From Duffyella gerundensis (GTDB lineage Bacteria; Pseudomonadota; Gammaproteobacteria; Enterobacterales; Enterobacteriaceae): a stretch of 64,000 bases of DNA. Where the stretch lies: NCBI RefSeq assembly GCF_001517405.1, contig NZ_LN907827.1:2300587-2364586 (forward strand), read 5' to 3'. A program made the translations under genes and the position numbers. The first letter of the stretch is position 1, and each line of letters starts with the position of its first letter. Shown here piece after piece: positions 8,659-18,827 of the stretch. The notes under the pieces were generated by a model. The model did not search any database. It was not told the origin of the DNA and saw only the letters and a program-made list of their open reading frames with translations.

Positions 8659-9777
8659 TTAATCCAGGCCCAGCGTGCCACGCAGCAGTGCCAAATCTTC
8701 CGCCAGCGCGGTAATCGGCCCTTTCATGGCGTTGCGATCGGCAGTCGTCAGCTTTTCATAGGATTCAAAACCCTCGGCGGTGCGGTACTTCGCCAGAATG
8801 GTATCGACTTTTTTGAAGTTGCCGTCGATTTTCGCCAGCAGCTGGGGATTGGCCTGTTGCAGCATCGGACGCAGCAGGCTAACAATCTTCTGCGCACCAT
8901 CGACATTAGCCTGGAAATCCCACAGGTCGGTACGGCTGTAGCGATCTTCTTCACCGGAAATCTTACTGGAGGCCACTTCTTCGATCAGCCCGGCGGCCCC
9001 GCCCACGACTTTCGCCGGTGGGAACGCCAGCTGGCTGATGCGCTGCTGCAGATCCTGCGTATCTTTATAGAGGCGGTCAGCATAGCTGCTCATGCCCGCG
9101 TTGTTGCCGTCGGCAAACAGCGCTTTTTCCAGCCGGTGGAAGCCGGTGAATTTCGGGTCAGCGGCTTTTTTCTCGTAATCGTCTTCACGGGCATCAATGC
9201 TGCCGTCGAGATCGGAGAACAGTTCGGCAATCGGCTCAATCCGCTCATAGTGCTGACGTGCAGGTGCATAGAGCGCTTTGGCTTTGTTGATGTCGCCCGC
9301 TTTCACCGCGTCGGTGAAGGCTTTAGTGGTGCTGACCAGCTGTGCCACTTCCTGCATCACGTAGGCTTTATAGTCGGTAATCGGCTGGGCGAGCTGCATC
9401 ACATCTGGTTTGCCGCTGGCGGCTTTCGTCGCGCCGCCGGCGGTCACCGTCAGCTTACCTTTTGGGTTGCTTAACAGGCCGCAGGTCATCTCATAGTCGC
9501 CCGCTTCCAGGTTGGCGGTAAGCTTCTGCGTAAAGCCCGGCGCGATATTTTCGCGCTCTTCCACCACCATTACGCCTTTGAGGATTTCCCACTCCAGCGC
9601 CTTCTGGCTGTTATTTTTAATGATGAACTGGGTTTTCCCGGCGTTGACCGTGACCGCCATCGGTTCGCATTGCGTGTCGGTGACGCTGATCTTAACCTGT
9701 GGAATATCAGCCGCGCCCGCCGTGGCGGAGAGCGCCAGCAGCGAGGCCAGCAGCGTTTTACGTGTGCGGTAAGTCAT
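8659..9777 (-). CDS. efeO: Periplasmic iron-binding protein EfeO
   Basis: The 372-residue precursor has a Sec signal peptide ([22 protein letters not shown]), an N-terminal cupredoxin domain (about residues 25-115, with one Cys in each of QCEPMAV and MTCGLL) and a C-terminal M75 domain with the FHRLE (HxxE) metal motif. It is thought to bind and hand over iron to the EfeU permease. It lies 30 bp after efeU and directly before efeB, the usual order. Confidence 0.93.
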   Translation of the reverse strand: MTYRTRKTLLASLLALSATAGAADIPQVKISVTDTQCEPMAVTVNAGKTQFIIKNNSQKALEWEILKGVMVVEERENIAPGFTQKLTANLEAGDYEMTCGLLSNPKGKLTVTAGGATKAASGKPDVMQLAQPITDYKAYVMQEVAQLVSTTKAFTDAVKAGDINKAKALYAPARQHYERIEPIAELFSDLDGSIDAREDDYEKKAADPKFTGFHRLEKALFADGNNAGMSSYADRLYKDTQDLQQRISQLAFPPAKVVGGAAGLIEEVASSKISGEEDRYSRTDLWDFQANVDGAQKIVSLLRPMLQQANPQLLAKIDGNFKKVDTILAKYRTAEGFESYEKLTTADRNAMKGPITALAEDLALLRGTLGLD

Positions 9778-9807
9778 GGTATTTCCCTGTAAAAAAATAA
9801 AAAAACA

Positions 9808-10638
9808 CTAACGGGCAACGCGCGTGGTCGCCGGAGCGAGCCGCGCAGGCATAAAGAACAGCAACAGCGCCGGAATCAGGTAAATCAGCCACACCGCCAC
9901 TTCACTGACCGTTGGCGCTTCCTGATAGCCGAGCAATCCTTCCAGCAGCGTGCCAAACAGGCTGTGGGTGGAGAGCGTCTGGCTGAAGTCAAAAGCGACG
10001 TTTTGCCAGTGGTTCCACAGGCCCGCTTCATGGAAGGCACGAATAGCACCCGCGGCCAGCCCGGCGGCAACAAACAGAATGAATAAGCTGGTCCAGAAGA
10101 AGAACCGTTGCAGGTTAAGGCGCACGCCGCCCCAGTAGAGCAAGCCACCCAGCAGCGCGGCACACAGCAGACCCAGCACCGCGCCCAGCGGCGGCGCATA
10201 GCCAACATCCTGGGTGAACGCTGCCAGCAGGAAAAACACCGATTCCAGGCCTTCCCGCGCCACGGCGAGAAACACCATCAGCACCAGTGCGAAGCCGCCG
10301 CCGCCTTTGTTCAAGGCCTGGTCAACCGCCTGCTCCAGCTCGGTTTTGATGCTGCGCGCGACGCGGCGCATCCAGAACACCATCGACGTCAGGATAACCA
10401 CCGCAATCGCCGCAACGATGCCTTCAAACAGCTCCTGCTGTTTTTGAGGAAACTCACCGCTGGTTTCATTGATGAAGATGCCCAGTGCCAGACAAAGCAG
10501 CATGGCAATCAAGACGCCGGCCCACATCGCCGGAAACCAGCGTGTGCGACCGGTACGTTTGAGGTAACTGGCGATCAGACTCACGATCAGCGCGGCTTCG
10601 AGCCCTTCGCGCAGCATGATCAGAAATGGAACGAACAT
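9808..10638 (-). CDS. efeU: Ferrous iron permease EfeU
   Basis: A 276-residue inner-membrane protein of the FTR1 family with about seven membrane segments. Two REGLE motifs (residues 10-14 and near 130) are the iron-handling signatures of the family. The frame is intact, unlike the frameshifted copy in E. coli K-12. It heads the efeUOB operon, behind a Fur box about 67 bp upstream. Confidence 0.93.
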   Translation of the reverse strand: MFVPFLIMLREGLEAALIVSLIASYLKRTGRTRWFPAMWAGVLIAMLLCLALGIFINETSGEFPQKQQELFEGIVAAIAVVILTSMVFWMRRVARSIKTELEQAVDQALNKGGGGFALVLMVFLAVAREGLESVFFLLAAFTQDVGYAPPLGAVLGLLCAALLGGLLYWGGVRLNLQRFFFWTSLFILFVAAGLAAGAIRAFHEAGLWNHWQNVAFDFSQTLSTHSLFGTLLEGLLGYQEAPTVSEVAVWLIYLIPALLLFFMPARLAPATTRVAR

Positions 10639-10704
10639 GGGCAGACACCTTAAACGTTATGCACGGTCAAATACCGTAAAGAACCGTAAAATCTTAATCG
10701 AAAC

Positions 10705-10723
10705 GATACCGATTATCATTACC
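10705..10723. promoter_or_regulatory. Fur box of efeUOB
   Basis: The 19-mer from GATACC to TTACC matches the GATAATGATAATCATTATC consensus at about 15 of 19 positions. Iron-loaded Fur would repress the operon from here, as known for efeU in E. coli. Confidence 0.75.
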
Positions 10724-10795
10724 AAAAAAGAAAATACAAGCGTGCACAGCGTGATTATTTCACTTTTGCGTCGGCGGAGAGGAAATGGAAAGGAA

Positions 10796-10822
10796 AACGG
10801 CCCGCAGAACGCGGGCCGAAAA
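10796..10822 (-). terminator. Terminator of putP
   Basis: CGGCCCGC-AGAAC-GCGGGCCG, an 8-bp GC stem, with TTTT following on the minus strand, directly after the putP stop codon. Confidence 0.8.
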
Positions 10823-10826
10823 GCGA

Positions 10827-12311
10827 TTACTTGGTGTTGAACTCCGCTTCAGCGGCGGCAAAACGCTGCTGTGCGGCGGCCGATGGCGCGCGATCCAGCA
10901 GGCTGAACAGCACGATGGCGACGCTGGCGAAGATAAAGCCAGGAATGATTTCGTAGAGATCAAACAGGCTGAAGTGCTTCCACACCACCACGGTTACCGC
11001 ACCGACAATCATGCCTGCCAGCGCACCGTTGCGCGTCATGCGCTGCCAGCAGACGCCAAACAGTACGACAGGTCCGAATGCCGCACCGAAACCTGCCCAG
11101 GCGTAGCTCACCAGACCCAGCACGCGGTTATTGGGATCGGAAGCCAGCGCGATAGCGATCAGCGCCACCAGCAGCACCATGAAACGGCCCACCCACACCA
11201 GCTCTTTCTGGCTGGCATTTTTACGCAGGAAACCTTTGTAGAGATCTTCGGTCAGCGCGCTGGAACAGACCAGCAGCTGGCAGCTCAGCGTCGACATCAC
11301 CGCCGCAAGAATAGCGGAGAGCAGGATACCGGCGATCCACGGGTTGAACAGGATACGTGCCAGCTCGATAAAGATACGTTCGCCGTTCTCGCTCACGCCC
11401 GCGGCGTGCTCAGGATGGTTCTGGAAGTACGCGATGCCGAAGAAGCCCACCGCCACCGCACCAGCCAGACACAGCACCATCCACGCCATACCGATGCGAC
11501 GGGCAGTACGAATTGAACGGTGCGAATCGGCAGCCATAAAGCGTGCCAGAATATGCGGCTGGCCAAAATAACCCAGGCCCCAGCCGAGCAGCGAGACCAC
11601 GGCCACAAAGTTCATGCCTTTGAACATGTCGAGGTTTTCAACGCTCTTCGCTTCAATGACCGCCAGCGAATCGCTCAGCCCACCGACCGCCATGATGACG
11701 ATAACCGGCGTCAGGATCAGCGCAAAAATCATCAGGCTGGCCTGCACGGTATCGGTCCAGCTTACCGCGAGGAAGCCGCCAAGGAAGGTATAGGCGATAG
11801 TTGCCAACGCACCGGCCCACAGCGCCGTTTCGTAGCTCATGCTGAAGGTGCTTTCAAACAGGCGCGCGCCGGCAACGATGCCGGAAGCACAATAGATAGT
11901 GAAGAACACCAGAATCACGATGGCGGAGATCACGCGCAGGATTTTGCTTTTGTCCTCAAACCGGCTGGAGAAGAAGTCCGGCAGGGTCAGCGCATTATCG
12001 TGATATTCCGTCTGCACGCGCAGGCGACCCGCCACGATTTTCCAGTTCAGCCAGGCACCGATGGTCAGACCGATGGCGATCCAGCTTTCCGAAATACCGG
12101 AGAGAAAGATGGCGCCGGGTAAACCCATCAGCAACCAGCCGCTCATATCGGAGGCGCCCGCCGAGAGCGCGGTCACCACGCTGCCGAGGCTACGGCCGCC
12201 AAGAATATAGTCGTCAAAGTTTTTGGTTGATCGCCACGCCATAAAACCGATCAGCAGCATACCGCCGATGTAAACGAAAAAGGTCACCAACATGGGTGTA
12301 CTTACATTCAT
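10827..12311 (-). CDS. putP: Sodium/proline symporter PutP
   Basis: A 494-residue secondary transporter of the sodium/solute symporter family with about 13 membrane segments. The conserved stretches GGRSLGSVVTALSAGASDMS and CASGIVAGARLFE match E. coli PutP. It imports proline with Na+ to feed PutA. I start it at the ATG at 12311, which has GGAG 6 nt upstream, rather than at a GTG four codons earlier that overlaps this ribosome site. It is divergent from putA across a region with PutA operators. Confidence 0.95.
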   Translation of the reverse strand: MNVSTPMLVTFFVYIGGMLLIGFMAWRSTKNFDDYILGGRSLGSVVTALSAGASDMSGWLLMGLPGAIFLSGISESWIAIGLTIGAWLNWKIVAGRLRVQTEYHDNALTLPDFFSSRFEDKSKILRVISAIVILVFFTIYCASGIVAGARLFESTFSMSYETALWAGALATIAYTFLGGFLAVSWTDTVQASLMIFALILTPVIVIMAVGGLSDSLAVIEAKSVENLDMFKGMNFVAVVSLLGWGLGYFGQPHILARFMAADSHRSIRTARRIGMAWMVLCLAGAVAVGFFGIAYFQNHPEHAAGVSENGERIFIELARILFNPWIAGILLSAILAAVMSTLSCQLLVCSSALTEDLYKGFLRKNASQKELVWVGRFMVLLVALIAIALASDPNNRVLGLVSYAWAGFGAAFGPVVLFGVCWQRMTRNGALAGMIVGAVTVVVWKHFSLFDLYEIIPGFIFASVAIVLFSLLDRAPSAAAQQRFAAAEAEFNTK

Positions 12312-12497
12312 CAGGTTCTCCACTTATTTTTTTAAATTTCTGATCAGGGATGCTTTCCTGTATCGCCGCCGGAACGGAGCGGCGTAAACCTCTGTTTCCC
12401 AGGGCGCGGTATCCTGCCGTAAAGCAGTCAGGCGCACAATGGATTTAACACACCTGTTACAACGGTTACACGCTCTTTTGGCAAAAAATGCTCAGAG

Positions 12498-12680
12498 GTT
12501 GCACTGGTTCACACTTCTTCGGTTGCACCAGCGCAAACCAGACAAAGCCTTGTTTCACGCCACCTGCAAAGCTGGCGAGAATCTTGCAGCAATATCCATG
12601 CCGCTTTATTCCGGGCCAAAAAAACCGGCTCTTGTCACAGTGTTAAGCGGCTCACAGTTACGAGGTTGCACAAAGTTGCA
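12498..12680. promoter_or_regulatory. PutA operator region with four GTTGCA sites
   Basis: GTTGCA occurs at 12498, 12522, 12665 and 12675 in the putP-putA gap. GTTGCA is the recognised core bound by the ribbon-helix-helix domain of E. coli PutA, which represses both genes when proline is absent. The paired spacing (two clusters) fits cooperative binding and looping. A short frame across this region is taken as chance. Confidence 0.75.
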
Positions 12681-12740
12681 ACATGGGTGATATTGCAGAC
12701 CAACCGGGTCGTTCTACATTTTTTTAGGAGTATGTCAGGC

Positions 12741-15700
12741 ATGGCGACAACCACCATGGGTGTGAAACTGGATGAGGCAACGCGCGACCGCATTAAACTC
12801 GCCGCACAGAGAATTGACCGTACGCCGCACTGGCTGATCAAACAGGCAATTTTCAACTACTTAACGCAGGTTGAAGCGGGAGAAAGCCTGACTGAGTTTC
12901 CCCTGGCGGCCAGCCAGCCAGAAGGTGAAGAGGCGTTGCCTGACGAGCCTTATCAGCCGTTCCTAAACTTTGCCGAGCATATTCTGCCGCAGACCGTAAC
13001 GCGCGCGGCGATCACCTCAGCGTGGCGTCGCCCGGAGACGGAAGCAGTGCCCATGATGCTGGAGCAGGCACGCCTGCCGCAGCCGCTGGCGGAGAAAACC
13101 CATCAGCTGGCGTATCAGCTCGCAGAGAAGCTGCGGCACCAGAAAGGTGCAACCGGACGCGCTGGCATGGTGCAAAGCCTGCTGCAGGAATTCTCCCTCT
13201 CCTCGCAGGAAGGCGTGGCGTTGATGTGCCTGGCCGAAGCGCTGCTGCGTATTCCCGATAAGCCCACGCGCGACGCGCTGATTCGCGACAAAATCAGCAA
13301 CGGCAACTGGCAGTCGCACCTTGGCCGCAGCCCGTCAATGTTTGTTAACGCCGCGACCTGGGGCCTGCTGTTTACCGGTCGTCTGGTCTCCACGCACAAC
13401 GAAGCCAACCTCTCCCATTCGCTGAACCGCATTATTGGCCGCAGCGGCGAACCGCTGATCCGCAAAGGCGTGGATATGGCGATGCGTCTGATGGGCGAGC
13501 AGTTCGTCACCGGTGAAACCATCGCTGAAGCGCTGGCCAACGCGCGCAAGCTGGAAGAGAAAGGCTTCCGTTACTCCTACGACATGCTGGGCGAAGCGGC
13601 ACTGACCGCCAGCGATGCTAAGGCTTACCTGGTCTCTTACCAGCAAGCGATTCACGCCATCGGCAAAGCGTCTAACGGCCGTGGCATCTATGAAGGTCCG
13701 GGCATTTCGATCAAGCTGTCGGCGCTGCATCCGCGCTACAGCCGTGCGCAGTACGATCGCGTGATGGACGAGCTTTACCCGACGCTGAAGTCGCTGACCC
13801 TGCTGGCGCGCTCCTATGATGTCGGCATCAATATTGACGCCGAAGAGGCGGATCGCCTTGAGCTGTCGCTCGACCTGCTGGAAAAACTCTGCTTTGAGCC
13901 GGAGCTGGAAGGCTGGAACGGCATCGGCTTTGTGATTCAGGCCTACCAAAAACGCTGCCCGATGGTGATCGACTATCTGGCCGATCTGGCACAGCGCAGC
14001 CGTCGCCGCCTGATGATTCGTCTGGTGAAAGGCGCCTACTGGGACAGCGAGATCAAACGTGCGCAGATGGAAGGCCTTGAAGGCTATCCGGTTTATACGC
14101 GCAAGGTGTACACCGATATTTCGTTCCTCGCCTGCGCGCGCAAGCTGCTGGCGGTGCCAAACCTGATCTATCCGCAGTTTGCCACCCACAATGCGCACAC
14201 GCTGGCGGCCATTTATCAGATGGCGGGCAACAACTATTATCCCGGCCAGTATGAGTTCCAGTGCCTGCACGGCATGGGCGAGCCGCTGTACGAACAGGTG
14301 GTGGGCAAAATTGCCGACGGCAAGCTGAATCGCCCGTGTCGCATCTATGCCCCGGTGGGTACGCACGAAACGCTGCTGGCTTATCTGGTACGTCGCCTGC
14401 TGGAAAACGGCGCCAATACCTCATTTGTTAACCGCATCGCTGATACTTCGCTGCCGCTGGATGAACTGGTAGCCGACCCGGTTGTTGCGGTGGAAAAAAT
14501 GGCCGCCAGCGAAGGCGCGGTTGGTCTGCCGCATCCAAAAATTCCGCTGCCGCGCGATCTCTATGGCAGCACGCGGGTTAACTCTGCCGGTATCGATTTA
14601 GCCAACGAACATCGCCTCGCCTCGCTCTCCAGCGCGCTGCTCAACAGCGCCTCGCAGCAGTGGCTGGCACAGCCGATGATTGATGGTGAACTGGCCGTGG
14701 GCGACACCCAGCCGGTACGCAATCCGGCCGAACTCAACGATATCGTTGGTCAGGTGCGCGAAGCGACGCCGGAAGAGGTCTCGCAGGCGCTGGATGCCGC
14801 TGCCAACGCCGGTGCGATCTGGTTCGCCACGCCGCCAGCCGAACGTGCGGCGATCCTCAGCCGTGCCGCGGTGATGATGGAAGGCCAAATCCAGCAGCTG
14901 ATCGGCATTCTGGTGCGTGAAGCGGGCAAAACCTTTAACAACGCCATCGCAGAAGTGCGCGAAGCGGTGGACTTCCTGCACTATTACGCCGGTCAGGTAC
15001 GCGACGATTTCGATAATGAAACCCATCGCCCGCTTGGCCCGGTGGTCTGCATCAGCCCTTGGAACTTCCCGCTGGCGATTTTCACCGGCCAGATTGCCGC
15101 CGCGCTTGCCGCCGGTAACAGCGTGCTGGCGAAACCGGCTGAACAGACGCCACTGATCGCCGCACAGGCGGTACAGATCCTGCTGGATGCTGGCGTGCCG
15201 TTAGGCGCGATTCAGCTGCTGCCAGGACGCGGTGAAACCGTCGGCGCACAGCTCACCGGCGACGATCGCGTTCGCGGCGTGATGTTTACTGGCTCAACCG
15301 CCGTCGCCACGCTGCTGCAACGCAACATTGCTGGCCGCCTCGATCCGCAGGGTCGCCCGACGCCACTGGTGGCTGAGACCGGCGGCATGAACGCCATGAT
15401 CGTCGACTCCTCGGCGCTGACCGAGCAGGTGGTAGTGGACATCGTGGCCTCCGCTTTTGACAGCGCCGGACAGCGCTGCTCCGCACTGCGTCTGCTGTGC
15501 GTGCAGGAAGATGTTGCTGACCACACGCTAAAAATGCTGCGCGGTGCCATGGCTGAATGCCGTATGGGCAACCCGGAATGTCTGGCGACCGACGTCGGCC
15601 CGGTGATCGATCAGGAAGCGAAGGAAAATATCGAGCGTCATATTCAGGCGATGCGCGCCAAAGGGCTAACCGTCTATCAGGCGGTGAATGAAAATGCCCA

Positions 15701-16685
15701 GGACAGCGCGGTATGGCCACACGGCACCTACATCAAGCCAACCCTGATTGAGCTGAACAGCGTTGACGATCTCGATAAAGAGATTTTCGGGCCAGTGCTG
15801 CACGTAGTGCGTTTTACCCGCACCGCGCTGCCGAAGCTGGTTGAGCAGATCAACAACTCCGGCTATGGCCTGACGCTGGGCGTGCACACCCGTATCGATG
15901 AAACGATCGGCCAGGTGACGCAGCGGGCGCGCGTCGGCAACCTCTACGTGAACCGTAATATGGTTGGCGCGGTGGTCGGCGTGCAGCCGTTTGGCGGCGA
16001 AGGCCTGTCGGGCACCGGCCCGAAAGCGGGCGGTCCACTCTATCTCTATCGCCTGCTGTCTCATCGTCCGGATGGCGCGTTGCGCAGCACGCTGGATCGC
16101 CACGACTATGAGCGTCCGGTGGATGCCACGCTGCGGCCAATGTTGCAGCAGGCACATCAGGCGCTGCTGGCATGGGCTAAAGACAAGCCTGACTTTGCGG
16201 CACTCTGCCAGCGCTACGGCGATCTGGCGCAGGGCGGCACGGTGCGCATTCTGCCTGGCCCAACCGGTGAGCGAAATACTTTTGCCCTGCTGCCACGCGA
16301 TCGCGTGTTGTGCATCAGCGACAATCAGGATGATGCGCTGGTGCAGCTGGCGGCGGTGACCAGCGTAGGCAGCCGTGTGCTGTGGCAGGATGATGAACTG
16401 CACCGCACGCTGGCCCGCTCGCTGCCGCAGCCGGTTCAGGCGCGCATCGACTTCAGCAAGGATCCGTCAGGCGCCGAGTACGACGCGGTGATCTATCACG
16501 GCGATGCCGATCAGCTGCGTGCGTTGTGCGAGCAGATCGCTACCCGCGAAGGCCCGATTGTGTCGGTGCAGGGCTTCGCCCGCGGCGAAACCAATCTGCT
16601 GTTGGAGCGACTGCTGATCGAGCGTTCACTGAGCGTGAATACTGCGGCCGCAGGTGGCAATGCCAGCCTGATGACCATCGGGTGA
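12741..16685 (+). CDS. putA: Trifunctional proline utilisation protein PutA
   Basis: The 1314-residue protein joins a DNA-binding ribbon-helix-helix (residues 1-47, TTTMGVKLDEATRDRIK), FAD proline dehydrogenase and NAD aldehyde dehydrogenase; it turns proline into glutamate and represses the put genes. The aldehyde dehydrogenase motifs ETGGMNAM and SAGQRCSALR, with the catalytic cysteine, are present, and the tail NTAAAGGNASLMTIG matches E. coli (1320 residues). The ATG at 12741 has AGGAG 10 nt upstream. The gene ends at the edge of the repeat element. Confidence 0.97.
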   Translation: MATTTMGVKLDEATRDRIKLAAQRIDRTPHWLIKQAIFNYLTQVEAGESLTEFPLAASQPEGEEALPDEPYQPFLNFAEHILPQTVTRAAITSAWRRPETEAVPMMLEQARLPQPLAEKTHQLAYQLAEKLRHQKGATGRAGMVQSLLQEFSLSSQEGVALMCLAEALLRIPDKPTRDALIRDKISNGNWQSHLGRSPSMFVNAATWGLLFTGRLVSTHNEANLSHSLNRIIGRSGEPLIRKGVDMAMRLMGEQFVTGETIAEALANARKLEEKGFRYSYDMLGEAALTASDAKAYLVSYQQAIHAIGKASNGRGIYEGPGISIKLSALHPRYSRAQYDRVMDELYPTLKSLTLLARSYDVGINIDAEEADRLELSLDLLEKLCFEPELEGWNGIGFVIQAYQKRCPMVIDYLADLAQRSRRRLMIRLVKGAYWDSEIKRAQMEGLEGYPVYTRKVYTDISFLACARKLLAVPNLIYPQFATHNAHTLAAIYQMAGNNYYPGQYEFQCLHGMGEPLYEQVVGKIADGKLNRPCRIYAPVGTHETLLAYLVRRLLENGANTSFVNRIADTSLPLDELVADPVVAVEKMAASEGAVGLPHPKIPLPRDLYGSTRVNSAGIDLANEHRLASLSSALLNSASQQWLAQPMIDGELAVGDTQPVRNPAELNDIVGQVREATPEEVSQALDAAANAGAIWFATPPAERAAILSRAAVMMEGQIQQLIGILVREAGKTFNNAIAEVREAVDFLHYYAGQVRDDFDNETHRPLGPVVCISPWNFPLAIFTGQIAAALAAGNSVLAKPAEQTPLIAAQAVQILLDAGVPLGAIQLLPGRGETVGAQLTGDDRVRGVMFTGSTAVATLLQRNIAGRLDPQGRPTPLVAETGGMNAMIVDSSALTEQVVVDIVASAFDSAGQRCSALRLLCVQEDVADHTLKMLRGAMAECRMGNPECLATDVGPVIDQEAKENIERHIQAMRAKGLTVYQAVNENAQDSAVWPHGTYIKPTLIELNSVDDLDKEIFGPVLHVVRFTRTALPKLVEQINNSGYGLTLGVHTRIDETIGQVTQRARVGNLYVNRNMVGAVVGVQPFGGEGLSGTGPKAGGPLYLYRLLSHRPDGALRSTLDRHDYERPVDATLRPMLQQAHQALLAWAKDKPDFAALCQRYGDLAQGGTVRILPGPTGERNTFALLPRDRVLCISDNQDDALVQLAAVTSVGSRVLWQDDELHRTLARSLPQPVQARIDFSKDPSGAEYDAVIYHGDADQLRALCEQIATREGPIVSVQGFARGETNLLLERLLIERSLSVNTAAAGGNASLMTIG

Positions 16686-16785
16686 GGTGATGGCGGCGGG
16701 GACGCCCGGAGGCGGGCGGGCTTTGCCTTGCAGGCGGCTTTAAGGTCAACGGCCATTTCGGTCTGCCTTGCAGGCGGGCTTCCAG

Positions 16786-16840
16786 GGTCAACGTCTTTAA
16801 GGTCAACGTCTTTAAGGTCAACGTCTTTAAGGTCAACGTC
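16786..16840. repeat. 15-bp tandem repeat (GGTCAACGTCTTTAA), 3.7 copies
   Basis: Three full units and a partial fourth lie head to tail in the left arm. The right arm has only a single inverted partner unit pair, so copy number differs between arms. On the minus strand the array reads as DVDLK repeats. Confidence 0.9.
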
Positions 16841-17130
16841 CATTTCGTTCTGCCCTTCGGGCCGCCCGAGCAGGGGCGGCATGCGCCCCGCCCCTGCACC
16901 CCGGCTATCCGGCAAACACAACCGCCCGCCGCAGGCGGGTACCTTCGTCGGCTCACATTTCTTCACGGACCGCTCGCGATTCGCTCCAAGCTCAACGCTC
17001 CCTTGTACCGCCATCCATGGCGGGACATCCTGAAATGTTCACCTCCTCAGCGGTGGTGATGCCTCCTCAAGGTCAACACCCAAGTCAAAACCCACGTCAA
17101 AACCCAAACATCTAAGCCAAAACCAACAAA

Positions 17131-17170
17131 GGCAAAGGCAAAGGCAAAGGCAAAGGCAAAGGCAAAGGCA
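17131..17170. repeat. 6-bp tandem repeat (GGCAAA), 6.7 copies
   Basis: A perfect hexamer microsatellite in the AT-rich centre of the element. Confidence 0.95.
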
Positions 17171-17209
17171 CTTCAATTTTTAGTTTCAGATATCAGATTA
17201 AGGAGCATG

Positions 17210-17258
17210 GATTCTGGGTTCTGGGTTCTGGGTTCTGGGTTCTGGATTCTGGGTTCTG
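17210..17258. repeat. 7-bp tandem repeat (GGTTCTG), 7 copies
   Basis: Seven units; the first and sixth read GATTCTG. Confidence 0.95.
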
Positions 17259-17264
17259 AATTTC

Positions 17265-17320
17265 GAGCTTTGAGCTTTGAGCTTTGAGCTTTGAGCTTTG
17301 AGCTTTGAGCTTTGAGCTTT
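17265..17320. repeat. 7-bp tandem repeat (GAGCTTT), 8 copies
   Basis: Eight perfect units directly after the previous array; likely variable between strains. Confidence 0.95.
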
Positions 17321-17753
17321 GAATTGTAGGGTTGGAGTTTTAGGTTTTATTTAGAATTTCATCTTTTATCTTTTCGATTTTGACCTGGGTTTTGACCTTG
17401 AGGAGGCATCACAAACGCCGAGGGAAAAGTGTTTTCCAGGACGAGCCGCAGGGATGCGGCGAGAAGGCGCGTTGAGCCGGGAGCGAATCGCGCCGGGTCC
17501 GTCAGGAAAACGCTTTTGCCGAGGGCACCCGCGCAGCGGGCGGTTGTGTTTGCCGGATAGCGCGGGTGCAGGGCCGGGGCGACTGCCGGCCCTGCTCGGG
17601 CTGCCTTCAGGCAGAACGAAATGGCCTTTGACCTGGCCCTTAAAAGGCGGCCTGCCTTCAGGCAGAACGAAATGGCCGTTGACCTTAAAGACGTTGACCT
17701 TAAAGCCGCCTGCAAGGCAAAGCCCGCCCGCTTCCGGGCATTCCCCCCTCCCC

Positions 17754-18827
17754 TTAGGCTTTCTTCTTTATGCCAATCAGCGTCGGGAATATAAACAACG
17801 ATTTCCCCAGTCCGCGGTTAGTCAGCGTCCAGACGCCCACCGAACAGACTACGCAGAGCACCACCATCAGCAACGGATAGAGACTGGCCCACAGGAAGGC
17901 GAACAGCGGTATCTCGAACAACCCGTGGCGCTGAGCGAACAGGATCGCCGACATGCCAAAAAACTCGATAAAGATGCGGTGGATAACGTAGATCTGCAGC
18001 GTATTTTTGCCGACCCAGTTGAGGGCCGACATGTTAAAGCGGGCGTTAAGATAGCGGCACAGCGCCACGCTAGCCAGAATGGTCAACACGCACATAAACA
18101 AACTCTTATCCAGGCCGAACAGCATGTGAACACCGGCTAACACCGCCAGCGCGGCCCAGGGCACGATATTCTCACGTCGCCATTCGCTGAGTTTCAGCAT
18201 GGTGTTGCTCCAGTAGGCGCCCAGCAGGAAGTAGACAAAATATTGTCCGACGCTCTGCGGCCCCCAGAAAGGAATAACCCGCTCTACCGACAGGTAATTA
18301 AGTGCCACCGCAAGCAAGAGTAATATTAACGGTTGGCGACGGAAAATCTTGGCCACGAGGAAATAAAGCGCTAAACCATATAAATACCAGGAGGTAGTCA
18401 TGGCTAAAAAGGTGAGTTTAATAAACTCAAGCAGCGAACCGGCATAAGAAGCATTAAGGTTCTGAGAAATACGCTGGCCGGTTATTTCTGTAGAAATGCC
18501 GTATATCGACATCCACTGAATAAAGCTCCATAAAATATAGAGATAGAACAGATTGGTAATACGGCTGGTAAAGACATTTTTCCAAGGACGGTTGACGATG
18601 CCGTTTGCCGCCAGCAGGCCGGAAACAAAGAAGAAGGCAGGCATGCGCAGCGGCGACAGCACAGTGTTGAACGTGACCCACAGCTCGGCTGGCAGGCTAC
18701 CCGCGCTAAGCGATTTCAGCGTACCGGCAAAGCCGGGCAAGACCACATGATAAAGCACCACTAATAATATACAGGCGCCTTTAAGCGTATTAATCCACAG
18801 AATCTCTTCTGTTTTACCGTTATTCAT
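17754..18827 (-). CDS. Acyltransferase-3 family membrane protein (YcfT-like)
   Basis: A 357-residue inner-membrane protein with about ten membrane segments. The motifs WINTLKGACILLVVLYH near residue 11 and PLRMPAFFFVSG near residue 58 mark acyltransferase family 3 (PF01757), whose members O-acylate surface polysaccharides or similar sugars. Layout and length (357) resemble E. coli YcfT. The substrate is unknown. It is single, convergent with putA, and its stop codon lies 14 bp from the repeat element. Confidence 0.8.
   Translation of the reverse strand: MNNGKTEEILWINTLKGACILLVVLYHVVLPGFAGTLKSLSAGSLPAELWVTFNTVLSPLRMPAFFFVSGLLAANGIVNRPWKNVFTSRITNLFYLYILWSFIQWMSIYGISTEITGQRISQNLNASYAGSLLEFIKLTFLAMTTSWYLYGLALYFLVAKIFRRQPLILLLLAVALNYLSVERVIPFWGPQSVGQYFVYFLLGAYWSNTMLKLSEWRRENIVPWAALAVLAGVHMLFGLDKSLFMCVLTILASVALCRYLNARFNMSALNWVGKNTLQIYVIHRIFIEFFGMSAILFAQRHGLFEIPLFAFLWASLYPLLMVVLCVVCSVGVWTLTNRGLGKSLFIFPTLIGIKKKA

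Larger units (their letters stand above)
16704..17739. repeat. 1-kb gene-free element with long terminal inverted repeats
   Basis: The outer 40 bp (16712-16751) recur as a perfect reverse complement at 17692-17731, with near-identity extending to about 48 bp. Inside, the two arms (to about 17080 and from about 17390) stay homologous but diverged, sharing for example a 20-bp perfect inverse match at 17056-17075 and 17393-17412. The centre is AT-rich and made of short tandem arrays. It separates convergent putA and the acyltransferase gene and could act as a bidirectional terminator. No transposase is present. Long frames across it follow the tandem repeats and are not taken as genes. Confidence 0.85.

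Noticed and set aside
12439..12690. 83-codon frame in the putP-putA gap
   Set aside because: Overlaps the PutA operators and has no family pattern or ribosome site.
16511..17014. Minus-strand frame of 167 codons with DVDLK repeats
   Set aside because: It follows the 15-bp tandem array and the antisense of the putA end; no ribosome site. The opposite frame at 16728 has the same origin.
17454..18140. Plus-strand frame of 228 codons
   Set aside because: It crosses the right arm of the repeat element and runs antisense into the acyltransferase gene; composition follows these.
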